A stretch of 64,000 nt of DNA from Campylobacter magnus (GCF_028649595.1 NZ_JAQSLK010000003.1:1-64000), one strand, 5' to 3'. Positions 26,256-35,763 are shown, counted from the stretch's first letter. Program-made: numbers and translations. The notes: generated by a model not told the origin, from the letters alone.

Positions 26256-26770
26256 GTTTTTTAATTTAGCCACACTACGCCTATTCTAAAATTTGTTTAT
26301 TTTAAAATATATTTAGAGAATTCTAGGGAATTCTAGTTTTTCTGGGGGTTAGGGGGTATCTTTTATCTAGAATTCTTAAATCTAGAATTCCTAAGACTAA
26401 AAATATCCCAAAAACGCAGATAAAGCAATAGAATTTTAGATTTTAGCGGAGCTTTAGGGGCGGCAGCCCCTAAGGGTTTAGGGCGTAGCCCTTGTAAAAT
26501 TTGCGGGGCTAGGGGCTTGCCCCACTAAAGCAAGCAAAAATCTAGAATTCCTAAGGCAAAATCTAGAATTCCTAGCAAACAGCCTAGGAATTCTAAAATT
26601 CCTAATCTAAAATTCCCAAAGAGAATTCCCTAAGATAAAAAATACCCCCTAACCCCCAAAAGCCTAGGAATTTTAGAATTCCTAAAGAGAATTCCCTAAG
26701 GAATTCTAGAATTCTTAAATCTAGAATTCCCAAGGCTTTTTTAAGCTAAGCTTAATTTTAATAATCTTTA
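26256..26770. repeat. repeat block upstream of rho
   Basis: The 600-base gap between prs and rho carries many palindromes and half-palindromes, two C-rich motifs (TGGGGGTTAGGGGGTATC near 26343 and AAATACCCCCTAACCCCC near 26640) and one GC-rich hairpin element (26441-26540). No gene is visible; the rho promoter follows. Confidence 0.75.
26441..26540 (-). repeat. GC-rich triple-hairpin element, copy 1
   Basis: Three short hairpins in a row, AGGGGCGGCAGCCCCT, AGGGCGTAGCCCT and GGGGCTTGCCCC, are bounded by GCGGAGCTTTAG and CTAAAGCAAGC. The same order occurs reversed at 50256 and 55305. Confidence 0.7.
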
Positions 26771-26782
26771 AGTTTTTTTGGC

Positions 26783-26788
26783 TATAAT
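26783..26788 (+). promoter_or_regulatory. -10 box of rho
   Basis: TTTTTTGGCTATAATTTC places TATAAT about 72 bases before the rho ATG, giving a leader of roughly 65 bases. Confidence 0.6.
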
Positions 26789-26860
26789 TTCACCACTCAA
26801 AATTATTCTAAAAATACGCCTTAGAACTGGCGTCTTTCTACAATTTTAAAAAGGTAATCA

Positions 26861-28201
26861 ATGCAAAACTCTACCGAACAACAAAAACCTGAGCAAACAA
26901 CGACCACAAGGGGCAAAAAGCAACACGCCCAAACTCACACCCCAGTAGATGGATACACCATAGAACAGCTGCGTGAAATGGAGCTTGAAAAGCTGATTAA
27001 AATCGCAGAGAGTATGAATATAGAAAATCCGCAAGAATTTCGCCGCAGCGAGTTAATCTTTGAGGTGCTAAAAGCCCAAACCAAGCAAGGCGGATATATT
27101 TTATTTACAGGAATTCTAGATATTGTCCCTGATGGTTTTGGCTTTTTGCGGGCTATGGAGGGTAACTTTGGTGATAGTCAAAACGACACCTATGTAAGCC
27201 TAAGCCAGATTAAAAAATTTGCCCTTCGCGTGGGAGATATTATCACCGGCCAAGTTAGAGAGCCAAAAGAGGGCGAGAAATACTACGCCCTGCTTAAAAT
27301 AGAAGCGATAAACTATAAAAGCATAAATGAAGCCAAACAAAGACCATTATTTGATAACTTAACGCCGATTTTCCCAACCGAGCAGCTGAGACTTGAATAC
27401 GATCCACTGCGCTTAACGGGCCGTGTGCTTGATCTTTTTACGCCTATTGGCAAAGGTCAAAGAGCCCTAATAGTAGCTCCACCACGTACTGGTAAAACTG
27501 AGCTTATGAAAGAACTTGCCCAAGGAATTACTAGAAATCATCCTGAAACTGAACTGATTGTGCTACTAATAGACGAGCGCCCTGAAGAAGTTACTGATAT
27601 GCAGCGCAGCGTGCACGGAGAGGTTTTTAGCTCTACTTTTGATATGCCAGCACTAAATCATGTGCGAGTAGCCGAGCTTGTAATAGAAAAAGCAAAACGC
27701 ATGGTAGAGGTCGGCAAAGATGTAGTAATCTTGCTTGATAGCATAACTCGCCTAGCAAGAGCCTATAACACAGCCACGCCAAGTAGCGGCAAAGTGCTAA
27801 GTGGTGGCGTGGATGCAAACGCACTTCATAAGCCAAAGCGCTTTTTTGGTGCTGCTAGAAATATCGAAGATGGTGGCTCGCTAACAATCGTGGCGACTGC
27901 TCTCATTGATACTGGCTCTCGCATGGATGATGTGATCTTTGAAGAGTTTAAAGGCACAGGAAATAGCGAAATGGTGCTAGACCGCTCTATTAGCGACCGC
28001 CGCATCTATCCAGCCCTAAATATTCTAAAATCAGGCACTAGAAAAGATGAGCTTTTAATAAGTCCAGAAAATCTAGCTCGCATTTGGGCTATTCGCAACG
28101 CAATAGCAAGTATGGATGATATAGAAGCGTTAAAGTTTTTATATCCAAAAATGAGTAAGACTAAAAATAACGAAGAGTTTTTAAATATTATAAATAAGTA
28201 G
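26861..28201 (+). CDS. rho: transcription termination factor Rho
   Basis: This 446-residue hexameric helicase ends untranslated transcripts. It has a Gln/Thr-rich N-terminal tail, the Rho N domain ([13 protein letters not shown]), Walker A ([14 protein letters not shown]), Walker B region and the QSR-type RNA-binding loops. Length is slightly above the E. coli protein because of the tail. AAAAAGGTAATCA precedes the ATG. Confidence 0.95.
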   Translation: MQNSTEQQKPEQTTTTRGKKQHAQTHTPVDGYTIEQLREMELEKLIKIAESMNIENPQEFRRSELIFEVLKAQTKQGGYILFTGILDIVPDGFGFLRAMEGNFGDSQNDTYVSLSQIKKFALRVGDIITGQVREPKEGEKYYALLKIEAINYKSINEAKQRPLFDNLTPIFPTEQLRLEYDPLRLTGRVLDLFTPIGKGQRALIVAPPRTGKTELMKELAQGITRNHPETELIVLLIDERPEEVTDMQRSVHGEVFSSTFDMPALNHVRVAELVIEKAKRMVEVGKDVVILLDSITRLARAYNTATPSSGKVLSGGVDANALHKPKRFFGAARNIEDGGSLTIVATALIDTGSRMDDVIFEEFKGTGNSEMVLDRSISDRRIYPALNILKSGTRKDELLISPENLARIWAIRNAIASMDDIEALKFLYPKMSKTKNNEEFLNIINK

Positions 28202-28227
28202 TTTTGTTTAAGGGCTCATTTGTTTAA

Positions 28228-28420
28228 CGGCTCAGCTTGCGGATGCTTTTTAGCCTTTTTGGCCCCAGCAGCCCAGCCGCTCTGCGAAAACTTTTGCAGC
28301 GTTTTTCTGCGCCGATATTCGGCTTGAAAACCAGACGCAAAATTTTCGCAGCTGCTACCGCAGACGCGCCTCTAGCCCTGCGCCAAAAAAGCTAAAAATC
28401 GTCTCGCAATCTTGGAGCCG
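28228..28420 (-). ncRNA. structured repeat element E
   Basis: CGGCTC (28228-28233) pairs with GAGCCG (28415-28420). Collar sequences GGCTCAGCTTGCG and CGCAATCTTGGAGCC match element F. Inner arms TTTTTAGCCTTTTTGGC/GCCAAAAAAGCTAAAAA and TGCGAAAA/TTTTCGCA carry the tip TTTTTCTGCGC/GCTTGAAAA shared with F. One C-A mismatch becomes G-U on the minus strand. The joint of A-D and F is missing. A second inverted collar half lies at 28465-28479. Confidence 0.5.
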
Positions 28421-28504
28421 TTTTGTGAATTTTATGCTTGTGGAATTCTAGAATTCTAAAAGCGTCCGCAAGCTGAGCCTTTAGAACTTTATTTAAGGAA
28501 AAAA

Positions 28505-30259
28505 ATGCAAGCACTAGCACTAAAATACCGCCCAAAAAGCTTTTATGAATTAATAGGTCAAGAGGCGATAAAAGAAAATCTCATCCACGCCCTAGATAGC
28601 GGTAGGCTAGGCCACGCTTATCTTTTCTCAGGGCTTAGAGGCAGTGGAAAGACAAGCTCGGCTCGCATTTTTGCAAAAGACTTGCTTTGCGAGCGTGGAG
28701 TAGGCTCTCATGCTTGCGAGAGCTGTGCTAGCTGCATTAGCGCAAATGAGGGCAGACACATGGATATCATAGAAATGGACGCTGCTAGCCACCGTAAAAT
28801 CGAAGATATCCGTGATCTAATAGAACAAACTCGCTACGCGCCAGTTTCTGGGCGGTTTAAAATCTTTATCATTGATGAGGCTCACATGCTTACAAAAGAA
28901 GCCTCAAACGCCTTTTTAAAGACTCTTGAAGAGCCACCTGCTTATATAAAGTTTATTTTGGCTACGACTGATCCATTAAAGCTGCCAGCTACGATACTCT
29001 CACGAACACAGCACTTTCGCTTTAAGGCTATAAGCCATGAGCTAATTGTAAAGCACCTTGAAGATATTTTGATAAAAGAGCAAATCAGCTTTGAGAGCGA
29101 TGCCCTAAAAATCATCGCTCGTAGCGGTTCTGGCTCGCTTAGAGATACGCTAACCTTGCTTGATCAAGCAATTATTTTTTGCGGTGGGACTATTAGCACG
29201 CACGGCGTTACTGATATGCTTGGATTGCTTGATCCTAGGCGTATTGATGAGATTTTAAGCACCGCTCAAAAAGGCAGCCGCGAAGAGCTTTGCGCGCTAA
29301 TTAAAAGTCTAGAAGACAGCGATGCCGAGATGATTATAAACGAGCTTATCGCAAGTTTAAAAGAGCGATTTTTAGAGCCTAGACATGAGTTTTCTTTGCT
29401 GATTTTTGAGAGATTTTTCAAGATTTTAAGCGAGGCAAAAAATATGCTTGGCAGCGGCGCGGACCCTGCTTTTGTGCTTTATATAGCGTTATTTTCTATG
29501 CGAAATGCTTTTGATATCGGTGCTGCTAACTTCTGTGCGCCAGCAGCACAATATAGAATTCCTAGCCAACAGCCGATACAGTCTGCGCCACTCTTATCAA
29601 GCCTTGAGCCACAGCAAAGCCCTGCGCAATCTAGAATTCCTAACAACACTCAGCCTATAAGCGCAGCTAGAATTCCTAGCCAGCCACAGCAGCAGGTACA
29701 GCCTGCGCTAGTATCACCAAGTCCTGAGCTAGCGCAGTTTTCTGCCACTACACAGCCAGCCATGCAATCACAGCCGCAAAGCAGCCAAGATACTCAAAAA
29801 TACGAGCATTTTATTAAATTGCTTTATGATAGAAGCTATGATTTAGGCAAGATTTTTGATAATTTTATTGAGTTTGGCGGCTTTGATGGAGAAAATATCA
29901 CGCTTATCTCTAGTGCTATTGCTGATGATGCAGCTGCGCTTCGCACACACTCAGGCGTGCTAAGAGAACTTGCGCAAATCGCCTTTGGGGCAAAGAAGTT
30001 TAAGGTAGAAAAAAAGCAAAATCTAGTTAGTGATATCATAAACTCTATAACTAAGCTAGAACAACCACCAAAGCAGCAATATCAAAATGAACCTGCGCAA
30101 GAGGATTTTTCTAGCGATGAGAGCTTAGCTCCACCTATGGATATGATGCCAAACATCGCACCAGCGATAAAAAGTGAGCCAACGCAAGCAGAGATAAATA
30201 GAAAAAATGAAAATGAAATGAATAGGCTTTTTGGTAATCCAGAAATTAAGGATACTTAA
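28505..30259 (+). CDS. dnaX: DNA polymerase III subunit gamma/tau
   Basis: The 584-residue clamp-loader ATPase has Walker A GLRGSGKTSSARIF, zinc-binding CERGVGSHACESCASC, DEAHMLTKEA and sensor 1 ILATTDPLKLPATILSRTQ. Residues about 345-435 are a Pro/Gln-rich linker that includes three RIPSQ/RIPNN pieces encoded by half copies of the dispersed palindrome. The C terminus is a short tau-like domain. Its stop overlaps the next ATG (TAATG). Confidence 0.93.
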   Translation: MQALALKYRPKSFYELIGQEAIKENLIHALDSGRLGHAYLFSGLRGSGKTSSARIFAKDLLCERGVGSHACESCASCISANEGRHMDIIEMDAASHRKIEDIRDLIEQTRYAPVSGRFKIFIIDEAHMLTKEASNAFLKTLEEPPAYIKFILATTDPLKLPATILSRTQHFRFKAISHELIVKHLEDILIKEQISFESDALKIIARSGSGSLRDTLTLLDQAIIFCGGTISTHGVTDMLGLLDPRRIDEILSTAQKGSREELCALIKSLEDSDAEMIINELIASLKERFLEPRHEFSLLIFERFFKILSEAKNMLGSGADPAFVLYIALFSMRNAFDIGAANFCAPAAQYRIPSQQPIQSAPLLSSLEPQQSPAQSRIPNNTQPISAARIPSQPQQQVQPALVSPSPELAQFSATTQPAMQSQPQSSQDTQKYEHFIKLLYDRSYDLGKIFDNFIEFGGFDGENITLISSAIADDAAALRTHSGVLRELAQIAFGAKKFKVEKKQNLVSDIINSITKLEQPPKQQYQNEPAQEDFSSDESLAPPMDMMPNIAPAIKSEPTQAEINRKNENEMNRLFGNPEIKDT

Positions 30260-30768
30260 TGAATAAAAATCACGGAAATATCAACGATCAAGAGGGCAAA
30301 GTCTATATCGCAAAGCCAAAGAAAAATCTCGCCTTGGGTGATGCGATCATCGGTATCATTACAGCCTTGCTTGTGGCGCATTTTGGTGCTAAGTTCTTTG
30401 AGGGTGGTAAAAAAGAAATACTAAGCATGTCGGCGATTGCTGAGTTACAAGTTATCTTACAAAATGTTAAAAATCACTATATCACTTCGGTATCTTTCTT
30501 GCCAAACAAAAAAGAGGCTTTTTGGACGACAGCTGGCGTGCCGCTAAATGCGCTGCCTTGGTGGTCTGTTTGCTTTGAGATTGAGTTAGATACTAGCAAA
30601 GATGCTAAGATAAGTATCGCTATGAGCGATTTTAAAAATGATGAAAAATGCCAAGCGCTTTATGAACAACCACAAGTCTTGCGCTGGCTAAGTGAGCCTA
30701 TTTATATCACAAACAAAAGAAGCGATGATAATGCTAGCAAAGAAGAGGATTTATTGAATTTCAAATAA
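30259..30768 (+). CDS. single-pass membrane protein (169 aa)
   Basis: The protein has a short cytoplasmic N-terminus and one membrane segment at about residues 28-46 (AIIGIITALLVAHFGAKFF). The rest is predicted extracytoplasmic, with two cysteines (WWSVCFEIE and NDEKCQALY) that could form a disulfide, reminiscent of pilin-like or secretin-associated proteins. It is translationally coupled to dnaX. I recognise no family. Confidence 0.65.
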   Translation: MNKNHGNINDQEGKVYIAKPKKNLALGDAIIGIITALLVAHFGAKFFEGGKKEILSMSAIAELQVILQNVKNHYITSVSFLPNKKEAFWTTAGVPLNALPWWSVCFEIELDTSKDAKISIAMSDFKNDEKCQALYEQPQVLRWLSEPIYITNKRSDDNASKEEDLLNFK

Positions 30769-31049
30769 GAAGATTTTAACTAGAATTTCGCTTAGGAATT
30801 CTAGAATTTTATTTGGGAATTCTAAATTTTATTTAGGGAATTCTAAATTCCCTAATATAAAAAATCCCCCCAACCCCCAAAAACTTAGCAACCAGCAGAT
30901 GCAAAGCAAAAAAAGTAGCACCAAGAAAATGCGGTTGCGAAACAAAAATAGGAATTCTAGTTTTAGGAATTTTAGAATTCCTAGGGAATCTCACTTAGGA
31001 ATTCTATATTGAATTTAAAATTTCTAAATCTAGAATTCCTAGGATAAAA
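30769..31049. repeat. palindromes plus C-rich motif
   Basis: Several GGGAATTCTAAATT-type copies and AAAAATCCCCCCAACCCCC (about 30861-30879) lie between the convergent gene ends. No RNA or CDS is visible. Confidence 0.72.
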
Positions 31050-32051
31050 TTATAGATTATAAATCAAATCAGCTTTTTCCATTTTTCCATGGTCACGCAA
31101 AAATAAAAGCACCTCAATACGCTCAAATCTCTCGCCCTCGCAAGCATTTAAAAGCTCTCTTAGCTCATCAATCATCTGTAAATCATAAAGCAGATAAAAA
31201 CAAGCCTCACTAGCAATAGGCACCTCTAAGCGCAATTTTTTAAAGATATTTATTAGCATATCAGGGCTGATTCTTTTCTTTAAGATTTTAGCAAATCTTA
31301 GGTAATTTTCGCTACTTAGCCCCTCGGTTTTTAGCAGGCTTAAAAGCTCATCGCCAGCTATTTCAATCTGCTTTTGCCCAAGACGCTCTAAAAGCACGCA
31401 AATATCGTTAAAATCAAACTTTACTCTAGTTTTGCTAAGTAGATTATAATCAGCATTTGCCACAGCATTTTTCTTAGCAGCATCTAGTAGGGCACTTGGC
31501 AGCTCATCTTTTGAGCTAAGCAGTGAAATAGCATGTTTGACATCAGTTTTTGCCTTGTTTATTTCATTTTGGATAAAAAGCGCATTTGTTTTTGGTAAAC
31601 GAAAGCTTTTTAGATCTACAACTTCGCCATTTCGCACCTTAGTAAATGTTTCATAGGCAGCTTGCAAACCTTCGTTTTTAAAACTAGGCGAACCAAAAGA
31701 ATTTAGCGGATTTAAAGCTCGCAAAACCGAGACCGCACTTGTATACAAAGGCGTTTTAAACTCTTTATTGCTCTCTAAGCCTAAAAAACTCTCTTTTGCA
31801 AAGCTCTCAAAGCTCTCCATATCGCTTTTTAAAGCCCTGCTGTCTAGATAATGCTTAAAGCCATAAAACATCATGTGTAGCACGCTAAGCAGCGCAAAAA
31901 TAGCAACTGGCAGCACACACCACGCAGCAACTGGCAGTGTAAGCTCGTAGCCAAAAGTTTGAATAGTAAAGTTCTGTGAGCTAAAATAAAAAGCAATAGC
32001 AGCCACCAAAGCTATATAAGCTATTGAATACAAAATATATCGTTTTGACAT
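31050..32051 (-). CDS. membrane protein in the accD-rlmH cluster
   Basis: This 333-residue protein has two N-terminal membrane segments (about 6-25 and 39-65) and a long helical cytoplasmic region with many Lys/Glu/Leu. A similar membrane gene sits downstream of rlmH in C. jejuni, as I recall (Cj0124 locus), where dksA lies between; here dksA is missing from the cluster. The ATG is directly after the rlmH stop (32052), so they are coupled. Function unknown. Confidence 0.7.
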   Translation of the reverse strand: MSKRYILYSIAYIALVAAIAFYFSSQNFTIQTFGYELTLPVAAWCVLPVAIFALLSVLHMMFYGFKHYLDSRALKSDMESFESFAKESFLGLESNKEFKTPLYTSAVSVLRALNPLNSFGSPSFKNEGLQAAYETFTKVRNGEVVDLKSFRLPKTNALFIQNEINKAKTDVKHAISLLSSKDELPSALLDAAKKNAVANADYNLLSKTRVKFDFNDICVLLERLGQKQIEIAGDELLSLLKTEGLSSENYLRFAKILKKRISPDMLINIFKKLRLEVPIASEACFYLLYDLQMIDELRELLNACEGERFERIEVLLFLRDHGKMEKADLIYNL

Positions 32052-32507
32052 TTATTCTCCCTTGTGATATGGATGATTTGCGCTAATGCTAAGAGCTCTA
32101 AAAATCTGCTCAAATAGCACGAGTTTTGCGATTTTATGCGCCATAGTAAGCTTTGAGAGTGAGAGTAGGGTGTGCATTTTGCCTCTAAACTCATCGCTAA
32201 AACCATAAGCCCCACCGATAAAAAAGTTAATTTTATTATGCGGCTCAATGAGCTTAGCAAACTCTAAGCTATCCATAGCTTTACCCCTTTCATCTAGGGC
32301 TATACAAAATCCGTCCAAATGCGTCTCATACGCACTTTCATAGCTTTTTTTAGCTAGCATTATATCCCCAGAGCTTTGCGCTTTGGCAATATTTGGGCTA
32401 AATTTATTTATATCACTGATTTTTGCCCATTTTAAGCTAGCTTTAATAAAAGCACTAAGGTCATAATCCTCGCCTTTAAAACATGAATACACAGCGATTT
32501 GTTTCAT
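32052..32507 (-). CDS. rlmH: 23S rRNA pseudouridine-1915 N3-methyltransferase
   Basis: This 151-residue SPOUT methyltransferase has the C-terminal family ending FIGGAYGFSDEFRG...LVLFEQIFRALSISANHPYHKGE (quoted in parts) typical of RlmH. It methylates the 70S ribosome. Its first base overlaps the last base of the accD stop. Confidence 0.93.
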   Translation of the reverse strand: MKQIAVYSCFKGEDYDLSAFIKASLKWAKISDINKFSPNIAKAQSSGDIMLAKKSYESAYETHLDGFCIALDERGKAMDSLEFAKLIEPHNKINFFIGGAYGFSDEFRGKMHTLLSLSKLTMAHKIAKLVLFEQIFRALSISANHPYHKGE

Positions 32508-33343
32508 TATTTCATTAAAAATCTTAGCACATCAGCGATGTAGCTTTTTTGCTCGGCTCTTGGCACGATAGCATCTATTAAGCCGTGTTCTAGTAAAAAC
32601 TCTGCTCTTTGAAAGCCCTCAGGTAATTGTGCTTTTATGGTTTGTTCTATTACTCTTTGCCCTGCAAAGCCAATTAGTGCGCCAGGCTCGGCGATGATAA
32701 GATCTCCTAGCCACGCAAAGCTAGCAGAAACCCCACCCATGGTAGGATCTGTTAAAACACTGATATAAGGCAGCTTTGCCTGAGCTAAAAGCTGCAAAGC
32801 AGCACTTGTTTTACTCATTTGAAGTAGCGAAAAGCAGCTTTCTTGCATTCTAGCGCCACCTGAAGCACTTACTATTATAAGCGGTTCTCTTTTAGCAATA
32901 GCTCTATGGACTGCGCGAGTTATTTTCTCACCCTCTACTGAGCCTAGCGAGCCACCCATAAAACTAAAATCAAACACTACAAGCTGGACGCCAAGTCCGT
33001 CTATATTACACTCGCCAGCTATAACCGAGCTTGCGCGACCTGTTTTACTCTGACCTTCTTCTATGCGTTTTTTATAGCTTTTTTTATCCACAAAATGCAA
33101 AGGGTCATTTGGTCTAAGTTCACTATCAAACTCAGCAAAACTCCCATCATCACTAAGTAGTTCAATGCGAGCAAGAGCTGAAATTCTCATATGATAAGAG
33201 CATTTTGGGCAGACATTAAAACAAGCTTCTACTTCTTTATTATACATAAGAGAATTACACGAAGGGCACTTTATCCAGTGGCTTGGCGCCTCGCCCTGCT
33301 TGGCTTGTGGACGGCGAATTTTGCTTAATAAATTGCCAAACAT
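32507..33343 (-). CDS. accD: acetyl-CoA carboxylase carboxyltransferase beta subunit
   Basis: This 278-residue protein carries the AccD zinc ribbon (CPSCNSLMYNKE...CPKCSYHM) and the crotonase-fold core (SASGGARMQESCFSLLQM, GGVSASFAWLGD). The ATG at 33343 follows AAAGGCAATGTA; a longer frame is unsupported. Together with accC/accB it makes malonyl-CoA. Confidence 0.95.
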   Translation of the reverse strand: MFGNLLSKIRRPQAKQGEAPSHWIKCPSCNSLMYNKEVEACFNVCPKCSYHMRISALARIELLSDDGSFAEFDSELRPNDPLHFVDKKSYKKRIEEGQSKTGRASSVIAGECNIDGLGVQLVVFDFSFMGGSLGSVEGEKITRAVHRAIAKREPLIIVSASGGARMQESCFSLLQMSKTSAALQLLAQAKLPYISVLTDPTMGGVSASFAWLGDLIIAEPGALIGFAGQRVIEQTIKAQLPEGFQRAEFLLEHGLIDAIVPRAEQKSYIADVLRFLMK

Positions 33344-33513
33344 TACATTGCCTTTCTTTTTTAAAATCACGCTATTATACAAAAAAATAAGTAATTTCTA
33401 GCAAATTTGGCAAAAAAATGTTTTTAAATTTTCGTTTACATAAAATTTATTCTTATTTCAATACAATTTCGCAGACGATAAAAATTATCGCAAATATTTC
33501 AAGGAGAAAAACA

Positions 33514-34110
33514 ATGATCGTAACAAACAAAGCACCACGCGTAAGTGGCGTAGCAGTTCTAGGCAATGGTCAAATTGAGGAAAACTTTGACCTATACAGC
33601 AACATCGGACCAAAAGGTGCGGTAGTATTTTTCTATCCAAAAGACTTTACTTTCGTATGTCCAAGCGAGATTATCGCATTTGATAACCGCTTTAAAGACT
33701 TCGCTGAGCGTGGCATTAGCGTAATTGGCGTAAGTGGCGACAATGAGTACTGCCATTTTGCGTGGAGAGAGACTGAGCCTAAAGCTGGCGGTATCGGCAG
33801 AGTTCAATTCCCACTTGTTGCTGATGTAAAAAGAGACTGGGCAAGAGCATTTGATGTTCTATTTGACAATGCAGTAGCACTTCGTGGATCATTCCTAATC
33901 GATGCTGATGGCACAGTTCGCCACGCAGTAATCAACGACCTACCACTAGGTAGAAACATTGATGAAATGGTTCGTATGGTTGATACTATGCTATTTACAA
34001 ACGAGCATGGCGAAGTTTGCCCTGCTGGTTGGCACAAAGGCGATAAAGGTATGAAAGCTACAACTGAGGGCGTGGCTGACTACCTAAGCGACAACGCTAG
34101 CAAACTATAA
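33514..34110 (+). CDS. ahpC: 2-Cys peroxiredoxin AhpC
   Basis: This 198-residue peroxidase reduces H2O2, peroxynitrite and organic peroxides. The peroxidatic Cys49 lies in FYPKDFTFVCPSE and the resolving Cys169 in GEVCPAGW. AAGGAGAAAAACA precedes the ATG. Its codon choice is biased as for a highly expressed gene. A rho-independent terminator follows. No ahpF adjoins, as usual in Campylobacter. Confidence 0.95.
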   Translation: MIVTNKAPRVSGVAVLGNGQIEENFDLYSNIGPKGAVVFFYPKDFTFVCPSEIIAFDNRFKDFAERGISVIGVSGDNEYCHFAWRETEPKAGGIGRVQFPLVADVKRDWARAFDVLFDNAVALRGSFLIDADGTVRHAVINDLPLGRNIDEMVRMVDTMLFTNEHGEVCPAGWHKGDKGMKATTEGVADYLSDNASKL

Positions 34111-34160
34111 TTCTAAATCTAAAATTCTAGAATTCTAGAATTCCCTAGCTTTAGGGACAT

Positions 34161-34204
34161 AAGGCGCAGTTTTTAGAGTTTTTCTAAGAACTGCGCCTTT
34201 TTTG
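34161..34204 (+). terminator. rho-independent terminator after ahpC
   Basis: AAGGCGCAGTTTTTAG pairs with TAAGAACTGCGCCTT, followed by a T-run. It is one of the few classical terminators in the window. Confidence 0.8.
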
Positions 34205-34312
34205 TTACAAAAAGAAACATAATTTATTAAAATTTGCTTAAATTTTTAAATTAATTTATTTTTTAAAAAACTTGCGCTAAAATTGCTAAATTTTTAGATT
34301 AAAGGAGTAAAA

Positions 34313-35554
34313 ATGACAAAAGAAGAGCTAAAAAAAGCAGCCTTAGATTACCACCAAGGCGGTAAAATAGAGATAAATGTAAAAACAAGTGTAGCAAGCC
34401 AAGATGATTTAAGCCTTGCTTACTCACCAGGCGTGGCTTACCCTTGCTTAGAGATAGAAAAAGATGCTAATAAAGGCTATGAGCTAACAAACCGCTCAAA
34501 TTTAGTAGGCGTTATCAGCAACGGAACTGCGATTTTGGGCTTAGGCGACCTTGGCGCGCTTGCTAGCAAGCCTGTAATGGAAGGTAAAAGTGTGTTGTTT
34601 AAACGCTTTGCTGGCATTGATGCTTTTGATATAGAGCTTGATGAGAAAGACCCTAAAAAACTAGTTGATATCGTGCGCGCACTAGCCCCTACCTTTGGCG
34701 GTATTAACCTTGAGGATATTAAAGCCCCAGAGTGCTTTTATATAGAAACAGAGCTTAAGAAAATCCTTGACATTCCTATCATGCACGACGATCAGCACGG
34801 CACAGCTATCATTTGCACAGCTGGCATTATAAACGGCGCAAAAATCGTAAATAAAAATATTAGCGACCTTCGCGTGGTAGTATGTGGCGCAGGCGGAGCA
34901 GCTATAAGCTGCGCTACTATGGCAAGAGCCCTTGGAGTAAAAGATATAGTAATGTTTGATAGCAAAGGCGCACTTACTACTGATAGAAGTGGGCTTGATG
35001 AGTATAAAAGAGCCTTTGCTGTGGATAAAGCAAAACTAGCTGAGCAAGGTAGAAGCGTAGATAGCTATAAAGACGCTCTAAAAGGCGCTGATGTACTACT
35101 AGGACTAAGCAGAGCTGATATCATAAGCGAAGATGATATAGCAGGCATGAGTGAAAATCCACTAATCTTTGTAATGAGCAATCCAAATCCAGAAATCGCT
35201 CCAGCCCTAGCACGCAAAGCTCGCCCAGATGCGATCATCGCAACAGGCAGAAGTGATGAGCCAAATCAAATAAATAATGTTCTTGGCTTTCCATATATTT
35301 TTAAAGGCGCACTAAGTGTAAGCGCAAAAGCAATAAACGAAGAGATGAAAATGGCAGCAGCAAACGCTCTAGCTGAGCTTGCAAGGGATGCTATGCCAAG
35401 CGATATTAAAGCTGCGTTAGAGAGCATTCACGGCCGCAAAATAGAGTTTGGCAAAGAGTATGTGATACCAAGTCCGTTTGATCCACGCCTACTTGAAAAA
35501 GTTAGCGGTGCAGTAGCTGATGCTGCTAGAAAAAGCGGCGTAGCTAGAAAATAG
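34313..35554 (+). CDS. malic enzyme (NAD(P)-dependent)
   Basis: This 413-residue protein oxidatively decarboxylates malate to pyruvate. It has SLAYSPGVAYPCLEI, GTAILGLGDLGALASKPVMEGK-like segments, KAPECFYIE, MHDDQHGTAIICTAG and the Rossmann motif VVCGAGGAA. It lacks the C-terminal phosphotransacetylase-like domain of MaeB. A promoter TAAAAT lies near 34276. AAAGGAGTAAAA precedes the ATG. Confidence 0.93.
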   Translation: MTKEELKKAALDYHQGGKIEINVKTSVASQDDLSLAYSPGVAYPCLEIEKDANKGYELTNRSNLVGVISNGTAILGLGDLGALASKPVMEGKSVLFKRFAGIDAFDIELDEKDPKKLVDIVRALAPTFGGINLEDIKAPECFYIETELKKILDIPIMHDDQHGTAIICTAGIINGAKIVNKNISDLRVVVCGAGGAAISCATMARALGVKDIVMFDSKGALTTDRSGLDEYKRAFAVDKAKLAEQGRSVDSYKDALKGADVLLGLSRADIISEDDIAGMSENPLIFVMSNPNPEIAPALARKARPDAIIATGRSDEPNQINNVLGFPYIFKGALSVSAKAINEEMKMAAANALAELARDAMPSDIKAALESIHGRKIEFGKEYVIPSPFDPRLLEKVSGAVADAARKSGVARK

Positions 35555-35763
35555 CCTTATAATTCTTTATAAATCTAGAATTCCCTAGGGAATTCTAGAT
35601 AAGTTAATTATTTAAAATAATGAAAAGTTTAATAATAAATCAAAGCTTGTAATTGATTTTGGCTGTTCTTAACTGGATAATTTTTTTAAAAGAAAACTAT
35701 TGACAAATTTTTAAAAAAAATGATAGAATAAAATATTAAATTTAAATAAAAAAAGGAAAAAAA

